Shown here piece after piece: positions 35,325 to 43,531 of a stretch of 64,000 nt of DNA. Source of the stretch: G963678445 sp963678445 (GTDB lineage: Bacteria; Hydrogenedentota; Hydrogenedentia; Hydrogenedentales; G963678445); contig OY782877.1 in the NCBI GenBank assembly GCA_963678445.1, positions 3,162,001-3,226,000 of the forward strand. The letters run 5' to 3'. Positions within the stretch are counted from its first letter, which is position 1. Each line of letters opens with the position of its first letter. Below the pieces are notes generated by a model that was not told where the DNA came from, did no database searches, and worked only from the letters and a program-made list of their open reading frames with translations. Both the position numbers and the translations under genes were made by a program.

Positions 35325-36365
35325 TCAAGCACGCGGTGTAGTGGGGGCGGAGGGGGGCGCGTCCATGTATGTCTTGACCTGTTCTATACAGTTTTTCCAA
35401 CGCAGTTTGTCTTGCTCGATATATTGTGCCATCTTGGCGACGAATTCGGAGGTGCGTTGGTGTGCGTCCTGGATTTTTGCTGCCAGATCCTCAGGGTCAT
35501 GATTGGTAAACAGACCGTATCCGTCAAATTCGAGTTGCACCACCCGCCAATGGGAGGCTACAAAGGGTTTGCTCAGCGCCAAGCATTCCCGGATAGACCA
35601 TAGCAGGGTGTCGTCGCGCAGTGTCAACGTAAGTACTACGTCGCAGGCATCCATGAGTTTGAGGAAAACCGGACGGGGAAGCAGATCGGTCAGGATGACG
35701 TTGTCGGGGAGTTCAGGGAGAGGTTCTTGGAGTTTTTTTGGGTTTCCTGTGAGAAAAAAAGTTGTATCCGGCATGCGTTTGGCCGTATCAATCACCTGGA
35801 GATAGGCGTCGTCCACAGCAAAGCGATTCACCATCAGCACATTTCGTTTGCGGGCCTGTAACGCTTTTTCCCACGGTGTGATGTCTGCAGAATCGTCGCA
35901 AATTTCCTTCCGGGTAACGGCGGGCGATTTGAGCAGCGTCACATTACGGGCGCGCCAGTCTTGCAGTAATTCCTGGTTGGCTTCATTATGCGCCAGATTG
36001 ACCGTCGCGTTGCGACAGAGGGGGCGGTGTAACCAGTGGAAACGCTGCCAGCGTGGATCAATAAAAGAGGTGTGCATGTCGTTGGCATAGCGTGCGCCCC
36101 ATAGTTTGCAGTAAAGAGCAACCATGAGCGGTGCGAATACGGGCGGCACCTGAACGAATACTTGCTGGGGACGTATGCGGAAAAGATGGTATAGTGTGTG
36201 CACGGTTTGCGCTGCGTAGCGTAGTGGTGTTGGCAAGGGTATGCCGAGGATGCGCTCAATATAGGAGTGGACCGCTTGTGCTTCTAAAGCGTCGCAGAGG
36301 CGCTGTCCACGACCGCTTCCCCCTTCTGGGGAACACCAGAATATAAAAACTTTTTTCAGAGCCAC
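35325..36365 (-). CDS. GT-B-type glycosyltransferase
   Basis: Probable cytoplasmic or membrane-associated glycosyltransferase of 346 residues. It opens VFIFWCSPEGGSGRGQRL, a sugar-acceptor-side nucleotide fold with a Gly-rich loop. It continues with QVFVQVPPVFAPLMVALYCK, LMVNRFAVDDAYLQVIDTAK and TFFLTGNPKKLQ. The donor-side motif DACDVVLTLTLRDDTLLWSI with RECLALSKPFVAS resembles the E-x7-E region of GT1/GT4 enzymes. It adds a sugar during surface polysaccharide synthesis, judged from the neighbouring DegT and sugar-transferase genes. Repeats C and D lie upstream. Confidence 0.78.
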   Translation of the reverse strand: MALKKVFIFWCSPEGGSGRGQRLCDALEAQAVHSYIERILGIPLPTPLRYAAQTVHTLYHLFRIRPQQVFVQVPPVFAPLMVALYCKLWGARYANDMHTSFIDPRWQRFHWLHRPLCRNATVNLAHNEANQELLQDWRARNVTLLKSPAVTRKEICDDSADITPWEKALQARKRNVLMVNRFAVDDAYLQVIDTAKRMPDTTFFLTGNPKKLQEPLPELPDNVILTDLLPRPVFLKLMDACDVVLTLTLRDDTLLWSIRECLALSKPFVASHWRVVQLEFDGYGLFTNHDPEDLAAKIQDAHQRTSEFVAKMAQYIEQDKLRWKNCIEQVKTYMDAPPSAPTTPRA

Positions 36366-36396
36366 GACAGTAAAACGCTTTCCGTTTGAAACACCA

Positions 36397-36590
36397 AGTG
36401 GTCAGCGACGGTAAGAACTCTATCTATTGCCTGCGGTCGCTGGACCGTAATATTAGTAACTTAAATTCCAAGAAGTTGTCATGAGTTGTCATAAAAACGA
36501 AATTTTTGCTGTGGTCAGGGATGGTAAGGACCATATCTCCTGGGTGTGGCCCTGGCCACCTTGTGGTCGCTGGACCACTTTAGTGACTAC
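36397..36590 (+). repeat. Interspersed hairpin repeats, copies C1 and C2
   Basis: Two consecutive copies. C1 is incomplete at the left and ends in GCGGTC-GCTG-GACCGT (about 36433-36448). C2 is full: GTTGTCATAAAAACGAAATT, GGTCAGGGATGGTAAGGACC, hairpin GTGGC-CCTG-GCCAC at 36546-36559, hairpin GTGGTC-GCTG-GACCAC at 36563-36578, then TTTAGTGACT. Confidence 0.85.
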
Positions 36591-36742
36591 CGCTGTTTTC
36601 GCAGAGGAATACCCTCCCCTGGCTTTGCTATAGTCGAGGGCGACGCGTCCCGCGTCATTCCACTATTTTGCAAGTAGTATACAGATTTATACAGCCCTAA
36701 CGGTACCCCATTATGCTATACGAAATGGCATATTGCGTGCCG

Positions 36743-36865
36743 TAGTGACTGAAATCTGAAAAGCTGTCATAAAAAACGACATTTTTGCGGTGGTCAGGGA
36801 AGGCAAGGACCATATTTCTTGGGTGTGGCACTGGCCACCTTGTGGTCACTGGACCGCTTTAGTAG
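36743..36865 (+). repeat. Interspersed hairpin repeat, copy D
   Basis: Same orientation as C2: TAGTGACTGAAATCTGAAAA, GCTGTCATAAAAAACGACAT, GGTCAGGGAAGGCAAGGACC, hairpins GTGGC-ACTG-GCCAC and GTGGTC-ACTG-GACCGC. The last stem has a T-G pair. Together with C1/C2 it fills most of the 36366-36897 gap. Bases 36591-36742 between them show nothing recognisable. Confidence 0.85.
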
Positions 36866-36897
36866 GTTTGGCGTTTTCAGACGTCAGGATAGGAAAG

Positions 36898-38130
36898 ATG
36901 AATAGAAAACCGGAATTACTGGCGCCTGCCGGGGACTGGAGCGCTTTGACTGCGGCTGTTCAGGCGGGTGCTGATGCCATTTATTTTGGCGTCGACCGTT
37001 TCAATATGCGTCACCGCGCGAAAAATTTTACCCGTGAAGAACTGCCGGAAATCACAGCTTTCTGCAGAGAAGCTGGGGTGCAGACCCATCTAACGTTGAA
37101 TACGATTGTCTATGAAGACGAATTACCTTATGTCACAGAAGTCGTCGAGGAAGCCAAGCGTGCGCAGGTGGATATGATCATCTGTATGGACTTGGCGGTG
37201 ATGGAGGTGTGCCGGGCATTGAAGATGCCTTTTTGCGTCAGTACGCAGGCTTCGGTTTCAAATTCTGCAGCAGCCTGTTTTTATCAACGTCTGGGTGCAG
37301 AGCGGGTTGTATTGGCGCGCGAATGTACCCTCGATATGATTCGGGATATCCGGGGAAAAACGACAGTCGGAATCGAGGCGTTTATCCACGGGGCAATGTG
37401 TATTGCGGTGAGCGGGCGCTGTTTTCTCAGCCATTACCTTTACGGGAAAAGTGGTAATCGGGGGGAGTGTAATCAACCGTGTCGACGTGAATTTTTTATT
37501 CAGGATAACGATGATCGGGGCAATCAGTTGATACTGGGGGAAGACTATGTGATGTCGCCCAGGGATCTTTGTACGATGGGATTTATTGATCAGCTTATCG
37601 ACGCGGGTATTGACTCCTTCAAGATTGAGGGCCGTATGCGAAACCCGGAATATGTCCGCTGTGTAGTAAGCTGTTACCGGCGTGCAATTGACGCCTGTTT
37701 TTCGGGGTGCTGGACGCGTGCATTGGCGGACAGTTTGACGGAGGAGCTAAAAACCGTTTTCAACCGGGGCTTTTCAACAGGATTCTACTTTGGCGCCCCC
37801 GGAGTCGATGACTTTGCTCGTCAGTATGGGAATCAGGCCACCACCAAAAAAGAGTTTGTCGGAAAGGTGCTGAATCACTTCCGAAAAGCCGGAGTAGTGC
37901 ATGTACGTCTTGAGGGTAGCGGTCTGGAAAAAGGAGACCAAGTACGTATCATCGGGCCGACTACGGGGGTTGTCAACTGTACGGTAAGCACCCTTCGATG
38001 TGACGAAAAAGACACGGCCCTTGTTTCAAAAGGTGAAACGGTAACTTTCCCTTGCAATGAAAAAGTTCGTATGAATGATCAGGTCTATCGGATTTTACCC
38101 GTTACCCCGCCTTCTACATCCCGGAAATGA
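36898..38130 (+). CDS. U32 family protein (YegQ/TrhP-like tRNA hydroxylation type)
   Basis: Cytoplasmic protein of 410 residues. Family signatures are LLAPAGDWSALTAAVQAGAD (about 5-24), IYFGVDRFNMRHRAKNF, and the U32 motif EAFIHGAMCIAVSGRCFLSH with downstream GNRGECNQPCRREF; these conserved Cys are iron-sulfur ligands in relatives. U32 members YegQ/TrhP and RlhA hydroxylate tRNA or rRNA bases using prephenate. The C-terminal beta domain (LEGSGLEKGDQVRIIGPT) fits. The ATG at 36898 follows AGGA; the open frame upstream runs through repeat D and is not part of the protein. The old name peptidase U32 is not taken as a function. Confidence 0.88.
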   Translation: MNRKPELLAPAGDWSALTAAVQAGADAIYFGVDRFNMRHRAKNFTREELPEITAFCREAGVQTHLTLNTIVYEDELPYVTEVVEEAKRAQVDMIICMDLAVMEVCRALKMPFCVSTQASVSNSAAACFYQRLGAERVVLARECTLDMIRDIRGKTTVGIEAFIHGAMCIAVSGRCFLSHYLYGKSGNRGECNQPCRREFFIQDNDDRGNQLILGEDYVMSPRDLCTMGFIDQLIDAGIDSFKIEGRMRNPEYVRCVVSCYRRAIDACFSGCWTRALADSLTEELKTVFNRGFSTGFYFGAPGVDDFARQYGNQATTKKEFVGKVLNHFRKAGVVHVRLEGSGLEKGDQVRIIGPTTGVVNCTVSTLRCDEKDTALVSKGETVTFPCNEKVRMNDQVYRILPVTPPSTSRK

Positions 38131-38363
38131 GCTCGGGTAGCAATGTGCCACCACGACAGGTAGAGAAGCAAAGAAAATGAATACATCGCTTTTGCCTTTT
38201 ATATACAGGGGGATGGGGCGATCGAAGCCGTCAAAAACGGACCCGCTACGGCGTGAATGTACCACTGCATTAACAGCGATTTATAACGGGTAAAAAATTA
38301 GTGTAAAAAAAAGTAGCAATTTGATTGTCTTTGTGGTACTATACACCTGAGTTGAAAGGGTAT

Positions 38364-38378
38364 CGGCTAGACTAGCCG
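38364..38378 (+). promoter_or_regulatory. Hairpin in the leader of the RRM-protein gene
   Basis: CGGCTAG-A-CTAGCCG is a perfect 7-bp inverted repeat about 160 bases before the RRM gene, downstream of a weak promoter-like region (TACTATACA near 38337). It may be an operator or part of a long 5' leader, such as RNA-binding protein genes often have. The remainder of 38131-38535 holds no convincing gene. Confidence 0.35.
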
Positions 38379-38535
38379 GTCCAGGATGTGTACATTTGCC
38401 AATCTTTTTCCTTACGAAGGCAGGCCTTATTTGACTATCGTGCGGATTTCGGAGAGCTGAGCAGAGACGCAGGCCGACGTGACTGTGCCGATACGATGGT
38501 TATTGAAATGAGAGTTTTGTAGAGGAGAATAGTTG

Positions 38536-38805
38536 GTGAACATCTTTGTTGGAAATTTGTCGTACTCGTGCACAGAAGACGAACTGCGTGAAGCATTTGA
38601 ACAGTATGGCGAAGTCTCGTCGGCACGGATTATCTTGGATCGTGAAACCCAGCGCTCGCGCGGTTTTGGTTTCGTTGAAATGTCCAATGATAATGATGCG
38701 CGCGCCGCAGTAGAGGCGTTGGAAGGGTATTCTTTGGCTGGACGTAACATTCGTGTGAATGAAGCACGTCCGCGTGAAGATCGCCGGCCTTCTCACCGCT
38801 ACTAA
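38536..38805 (+). CDS. RNA-recognition-motif (RRM) RNA-binding protein
   Basis: Small single-RRM protein of 89 residues. RNP2 is NIFVGNLS at the start and RNP1 RGFGFVEM at about 48-55, with the usual helices and a basic tail (RPREDRRPSHRY). Such bacterial RRM proteins, common in cyanobacteria and PVC bacteria, bind RNA and often respond to cold. GTG at 38536 has AGAGGAG 8 bases upstream and gives the usual start; an in-frame TTG one codon earlier is possible. A strong terminator follows, so it is monocistronic. Confidence 0.95.
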   Translation: MNIFVGNLSYSCTEDELREAFEQYGEVSSARIILDRETQRSRGFGFVEMSNDNDARAAVEALEGYSLAGRNIRVNEARPREDRRPSHRY

Positions 38806-38829
38806 AAATTACCCCAGAATTGTTGTAAG

Positions 38830-38875
38830 AAATGCTCTCTGTTTTTAAGTAAACAGAGGGCATTTTTGTTTTTAA
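38830..38875 (+). terminator. Rho-independent terminator of the RRM gene
   Basis: AATGCTCTCTGTTT and AAACAGAGGGCATT form a 14-bp stem with one mismatch, followed by TTTGTTTTT. Confidence 0.9.
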
Positions 38876-39102
38876 TTTTTTGGGGATAAGCTCTAAAAAC
38901 CGCAAGAAGAGTTCTTGAAATACAGGAATGGATGGAATATCCTTCATACGAAGAGAGGGGAATGACCTTAGCTTATCGCTTGCGGATTATTCAGTCGTTC
39001 GGGGCGTCGGGATCGTTTATCCCATTGTTATGTTGTTGGAACCTCACGAATTTTATGAAAATCTTGAATGTGGGGAGAGCGTATTATAGGAATTAACGTG
39101 TA

Positions 39103-39498
39103 ATGAATTGCCCTGTATGTAACGAACCTATGGTAGTGGTTGAGCATCGCTCCATTGAAATTGACTATTGCCTTGCCTGTGGCGGGATATGGCTGGATGC
39201 AGATGAAATAGAGTTGCTTTACCAGGATGCGGAGGCCTGTAGAGCGGTACTCTCTATTGGGAGTCCAGCTGATACGATCAATGAGAAAAAGAGGCGGTGC
39301 CCTATTTGCAAACGGCGTATGTGTAAAGAACAAACTACGGGGTTAGCATCCAGGATCATATTTGACAGTTGTCCGAATGGGGATGGTCTTTGGTTTGATA
39401 ATGGGGAATTGCTCGTTCTTCTTGAACAACGTGAATTCGTTAATCCGCACGTTGAAGAAACACGCCGTTTTCTTCGGGAAATATTTAAATCTGAATAA
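39103..39498 (+). CDS. TFIIB-type zinc-ribbon protein
   Basis: Small cytoplasmic protein of 131 residues with two zf-TFIIB-like ribbons. The first is CPVCNEPMVVV and DYCLACGGIWLDADEIELL (about 3-45), the second CPICKRRM and DSCPNGDGLWFDNGELLVLL (about 66-105); the second ribbon has lost its last Cys (Gly-Asp instead), common in this family. It lies 40 bases ahead of a LemA gene and the M48 protease gene, so it probably belongs to that unit. Function unknown. Confidence 0.85.
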   Translation: MNCPVCNEPMVVVEHRSIEIDYCLACGGIWLDADEIELLYQDAEACRAVLSIGSPADTINEKKRRCPICKRRMCKEQTTGLASRIIFDSCPNGDGLWFDNGELLVLLEQREFVNPHVEETRRFLREIFKSE

Positions 39499-39538
39499 AA
39501 TAGCCTCGGCAGGGGTATACGATAGCAGGAGGAATAAA

Positions 39539-40096
39539 ATGAATTTGTTTGTCATCGTACCATTTATATTGATAGTGCTTGTCTTTGTTTGGTTGACAGG
39601 GCTTTATAACGGCTTGGTGCGATTGCGTAATCAAGTTAAAAATGCCTGGGCGCAGATCGATGTTCAGCTGAAGCGACGTCATGATCTTATTCCTAACCTT
39701 GTCGAAACGGCTAAGGGCTATATGCAGCATGAGCGTGAAACCCTTGAAAATATTACCAAGGCGCGTAATCTTGCCAGTCAGGCCTCTGGCGCGGGAGCTC
39801 AAGGGCAAGCGGAGGGTGCTTTAGGACAAGCCCTCAGTAGTTTTTTTGTTGTTGTGGAAAATTATCCAGATCTTAAAGCCAATCAGAATTTTCTTGCATT
39901 GCAAGAGGAACTTACGTCGACAGAAAACAAAATTGGTTTTGCACGACAGGCGTACAACGATCAGGTTCTCCGTTTCAACAATAAAGTAGAGATGTTTCCG
40001 AGCAACATTGTTGCAGGGATGTTTCGTTTTCAACAGGCCGAATTTTTTGAGATAGAAACTCCAGCCGAGCGTGAAGTGCCTAAGGTGAGTTTTTAG
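39539..40096 (+). CDS. LemA family protein
   Basis: Membrane-anchored helical protein, 185 residues. One N-terminal helix (LFVIVPFILIVLVFVWLTGL, about 3-22) precedes the LemA hallmark NQVKNAWAQIDVQLKRRHDL followed by IPNLVETAKGYMQHE (about 31-66), and the C-terminal motif FARQAYNDQVLRFNN. GGAGGAAT lies 5-8 bases before the ATG. LemA genes very often sit beside an HtpX-type M48 protease, as here, possibly as a quality-control pair in the membrane. Exact role unknown. Confidence 0.95.
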   Translation: MNLFVIVPFILIVLVFVWLTGLYNGLVRLRNQVKNAWAQIDVQLKRRHDLIPNLVETAKGYMQHERETLENITKARNLASQASGAGAQGQAEGALGQALSSFFVVVENYPDLKANQNFLALQEELTSTENKIGFARQAYNDQVLRFNNKVEMFPSNIVAGMFRFQQAEFFEIETPAEREVPKVSF

Positions 40097-40210
40097 GCGC
40101 TCCCGATAGAAAAGTTTTCCCGGAAATGAAATTTTACTGCGTACTGAGACAGTAAGCCCTTTGCTTTTGGGGTGTGCTTCCAGGATATAAAGCGGAGAGA
40201 ATCCGAAAAA

Positions 40211-41701
40211 ATGTGGGAACAAGTACGCGCTAATCGGCGTAAATCGATCTTGCTAGTGTTTGTAATGTTGCTTTTGCTCGGCGCATTTGGGTTTTCTATC
40301 GGAATGCTTGTCGAGGTATACCTTTTGGGCGGCACTGTGAACGATACGAAAGCTTCCTTTCCGCTTACGCAAAACACGATAGATTATTCCAGCGGTATTA
40401 TTGGCATGGGCATTGCCTTTGGGCTGTGGTTTGTCATGGCCCTGGTAAGCTATTTTCAGGGGCATAAAATATTACTTGCGGTGAACGGTGCAAAACGGAT
40501 TGAGAAAAGTGATCATCCCCGACTTTTTAATATTGTCGAAGAGATGAGTATTGCGGCAAGTCTGCCTAAGATGCCCCAAGTTTACATTGTGAACGATATG
40601 TCACCCAATGCGTTTGCTACAGGACGTGATGCATCGCATGCTGCGGTTGCGGTTACTGCGGGATTGCTCTCAAAGCTTAACCGGGATCAGCTTCAGGGGG
40701 TTATTGCACATGAGATTTCGCATATTGTAAATCGTGACGTGACCTTTATGAGTATGGTTGGCGTTATGCTTGGCACTATTGTCATGATATCTGAAACGAT
40801 TTCGCGGATGTTTTTTTATTCGGGAGGTTCAACAGGGCATTCACGTCGGTATTCTTCGAGTTCCCAAAAAAAGGACGTAAATCTCGGGCCTATCGTATTG
40901 GTTTTTCTTGTTATAGCGATACTCGCGCCTATTTTTGCTCAGCTGATTTACTTTGCTATTTCCAGAAAACGAGAATACCTGGCGGATGCTAATGCGGCTG
41001 TGTTTACACGATATCCGGAAGGGTTGGCGTCGGCGCTTGAACTGATTGGACGCGACCCCAAGCCAGTCGTCAATGCGAATAACGCGACGGCTTCTATGTA
41101 TATCGTAAATCCATTTAAAAAGGTTGCGCCTTCGGCACTCAGTAGCACGCATCCGCCTATAGCGGAACGGGTGAAGATACTACGAAAGATGGGCGGTAAT
41201 GTTTCCTACGAAACGTACCAAAATGCCTGGAGGAGTGTGGGGGAAAAAGCGGGAGCGCTTCCTGGCTCTGCGTTGCTAAATGATAAAAACACACCGGCGC
41301 GTGCGCCCCATGTTTCTTCGCAGGATACACAGACACCTACACAGCGCGTGCGTGAGGCGGGTGATCTTCTGAGAAATGTGAACCAGTTTGCTTTCCTTAC
41401 TTGTACGTGTGGACTTCGCTTCAAGGTGCCGCCTACCCTTAAAAAGGATTCGTTCACATGTCCCCGGTGCAAAGCAAAGGTTGTGCTTCCGGTAGCGCAG
41501 ATGGCTATGTTGGAGCAGGTTGCCGATAGTATGTCAACGGCACCTTCGGAATCGGGGCAGCCATTGACCATTAAAAAGGAGCCCTGCCAGTGGACATCGT
41601 TCAAGTGTCAATGTGGGCAGCTTATCAACCTGTCTCCTTCTTTTCTTGCGCCTGAGGTGACATGCAAACATTGCAAGCGAAAAATTTCTGTAACTGTGTA
41701 G
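40211..41701 (+). CDS. M48 (HtpX-like) membrane metalloprotease with C-terminal zinc ribbons
   Basis: Inner-membrane zinc protease of 496 residues. Helices lie at about 15-38 and 64-88. The active site HEISH at about 166-170 (in VIAHEISHIVNRD) has the third ligand Glu in SRKREYLADANAA. Further helices are at about 180-200 and 225-250. The C-terminus (about 385-496) adds two Cys-rich ribbons: TCTCGLRFKVPPTLKKDSFT with CPRCKAKV, and KCQCGQLINLSP with CKHCKRKI. Ordinary HtpX lacks these. The start at 40211 has GGAGAG upstream. It is cotranscribed with LemA (114 bases apart). Confidence 0.92.
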   Translation: MWEQVRANRRKSILLVFVMLLLLGAFGFSIGMLVEVYLLGGTVNDTKASFPLTQNTIDYSSGIIGMGIAFGLWFVMALVSYFQGHKILLAVNGAKRIEKSDHPRLFNIVEEMSIAASLPKMPQVYIVNDMSPNAFATGRDASHAAVAVTAGLLSKLNRDQLQGVIAHEISHIVNRDVTFMSMVGVMLGTIVMISETISRMFFYSGGSTGHSRRYSSSSQKKDVNLGPIVLVFLVIAILAPIFAQLIYFAISRKREYLADANAAVFTRYPEGLASALELIGRDPKPVVNANNATASMYIVNPFKKVAPSALSSTHPPIAERVKILRKMGGNVSYETYQNAWRSVGEKAGALPGSALLNDKNTPARAPHVSSQDTQTPTQRVREAGDLLRNVNQFAFLTCTCGLRFKVPPTLKKDSFTCPRCKAKVVLPVAQMAMLEQVADSMSTAPSESGQPLTIKKEPCQWTSFKCQCGQLINLSPSFLAPEVTCKHCKRKISVTV

Positions 41702-41813
41702 CATTTGGGCACCGGAAAGTGCCGGTCACTGTAAAGACAGAAAGTACGTGCTTGAGTAGATGGAAGAGTAGTCTTACTGATGCGGAAGTTGTGCATGAAG
41801 ACATCTCCCTTTT

Positions 41814-43118
41814 TCATTTGGCGGTTGAAATGTTGTTGGGAAGGCGGTTGAGCAGGGCTTCGAGGTAGCGGGATTTCATTTGTTGGCTGGCCAGGAGTTG
41901 CTTTACGGGGGGGAGTTTGAGAATAACGCCAAGGACTGCCGCCATGGCGCGGTGACTTTTTGCGGCGTGGTTGTCGAAGAGCAGGTGTTGTAGTGTGCCG
42001 CGTTCGATGGCCATAATCACGGTTCGATGTACGGAGTCGACGGGGGTGATAACGCGTTGCTCACGTGATTCCAGTCGGATACTTTCTTGTGGGCACACAC
42101 GCACGCAAACGCCGCAGCCCAGACATTGTTCGTCGACGAGATGGGCTCGTTTTCGTTTTGGGTATTTGGCATCGTTTGCCGAAACCAGTGTCATGGCCTC
42201 TACGGGGCAGGTGTCTACGCATTTTCCGCAGCCGGTACAGCGCTCAATGTCGATCTCCGGAATGAAATTGGTGGTGTGAACTGGGTTGAGATGCCCGAAT
42301 CGGCGTGCGGCGATCATGGCTTCGCAACAGCAGCCGCAGCAGTTACAGATAAAGTTTACGTGGTTGCGTGCATTTTCGCCGAATTGGACCAGGTTATATT
42401 CATAAGCCTGTGTTAGCAGGTCCATACATTCCGCAGGCTCGATGGCGCGTGCATAGCCGTGTTGGGTAAGTGCGCGTGCGGAGGAGTTGAAGGTCATGCA
42501 AATGTCCATGGGGGCGTCGCAGGCTTTTCCCAGATGATGCATTTTATGACGGCAGTAGCATGTGCCGACCCCAATATGGGTAGCCGTTTGGATGACTTCG
42601 CTGGCGCGCTCGTAATCCAGCACATACAGGGTGTTTTCTGGGGACAGGGCGGCTTCTTGTACGAAAACGCGGCCTAGTTGCGTTTCGCCTTCGGTGAACA
42701 GGGCTTTGATGAAGTCTTCTTCTACGTTCAGGTATTCATAGAATAGCTGCGCCAGCATCGCCTGATCGATTTCATCGGTAATGCGCATCATCGAAAATTC
42801 GAAGAAACCTGCCATGGGGGGCGGAAGCACGTAGGTAACTTCGCCCTCGGGGTCGACCAGGTCCAGTAACAGCGCACGATCCGCCAGGGCTTCCAGTTGT
42901 TTTTGTGCTTCTGCTTCGGACATTTTCCAGCGTTGCGCGGCTTTGGTTATAGTGAATGGTTTTAGGGGGAGTAGGGAAACCAATTCTGCTTCCCGCTCCG
43001 AAAACAGCATTTTCAGAATGCGAAACAGTAGTTTCGATGGCGGGGCTCCCTGGGGAAAGCGATTCAAACGTTCTACCAATGCGTCATAACTACCTTGCTT
43101 CACTGTGCGGTGCGCCAT
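41814..43118 (-). CDS. 4Fe-4S dicluster protein with N-terminal helix-turn-helix-like region
   Basis: Cytoplasmic iron-sulfur protein, 434 residues. N-terminal part (about 45-90) contains FTITKAAQRWKMSEAEAQKQ, resembling a winged helix. A central domain includes GVGTCYCRHKMHHLGKAC and FICNCCGCCCEAMIA, extra Cys groups that could bind another cluster. Two ferredoxin motifs follow: CTGCGKCVDTCPVEAM and CLGCGVCVRVCPQESI. The start at 43118 follows GGAGAA; seven open codons upstream are not needed. Similar proteins occur in anaerobic bacteria, but the electron partner is unknown. Confidence 0.8.
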   Translation of the reverse strand: MAHRTVKQGSYDALVERLNRFPQGAPPSKLLFRILKMLFSEREAELVSLLPLKPFTITKAAQRWKMSEAEAQKQLEALADRALLLDLVDPEGEVTYVLPPPMAGFFEFSMMRITDEIDQAMLAQLFYEYLNVEEDFIKALFTEGETQLGRVFVQEAALSPENTLYVLDYERASEVIQTATHIGVGTCYCRHKMHHLGKACDAPMDICMTFNSSARALTQHGYARAIEPAECMDLLTQAYEYNLVQFGENARNHVNFICNCCGCCCEAMIAARRFGHLNPVHTTNFIPEIDIERCTGCGKCVDTCPVEAMTLVSANDAKYPKRKRAHLVDEQCLGCGVCVRVCPQESIRLESREQRVITPVDSVHRTVIMAIERGTLQHLLFDNHAAKSHRAMAAVLGVILKLPPVKQLLASQQMKSRYLEALLNRLPNNISTAK

Positions 43119-43409
43119 AATTTCATTTTCTCCGTACAATCGCTCGGCTGCCGTATCCTAAGAACATCATAATAGGGGAGGAGGAATGGGGCAAGGCTTT
43201 TATCTTCAAGATTTCGGTACAAGATTCTGCGTTTCCGTTATTTTTCATGGACTTTGTGCTTGGTTTGTTTAGGGACTTCGAGATCGGGGAGGCACTATGA
43301 AATTTGGATGGTGTAATCGCGTTAGCGGGTAGGTTTTTAGATATTTCAGGTATGTTGAATGATTATTGGGCAGGAGTCTGATACGATAAAGTGTTTTGGG
43401 CGCGAGAAG

Positions 43410-43514
43410 CTTTAGTGGCCGCAAGCAAGCGGCCAGCGTTACAGGCCAATAGTATAGTTTTGCGTTCGTGACTGACGTAAGGTTTTGTTTTTTATTACAA
43501 CTACGTATTTAGTT
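43410..43514 (-). repeat. Interspersed hairpin repeat, copy G (degraded)
   Basis: Reverse-orientation, diverged copy. TTTAGTGGCCGC begins a 7-bp inverted repeat TGGCCGC/GCGGCCA, followed by GGCCAATAGTATAG, the AT-rich half TTTTGTTTTTTATTACAACT and ATTTAGTTG. It ends 18 bases before the GH97 start. The rest of the 43119-43531 gap shows nothing else. Confidence 0.65.
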
Positions 43515-43531
43515 GTCCCGGAGGAGAAACG

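Noticed and set aside
36790..36897. N-terminal extension of the U32 gene
   Set aside because: The frame is open through repeat copy D, but the conserved protein starts at 36898 with a ribosome site.
41708..41735. Hairpin ACCGG-AAAGTG-CCGGT between the M48 and 4Fe-4S genes as a terminator
   Set aside because: The stem is short and no T-tract follows on either strand, so termination is not supported.
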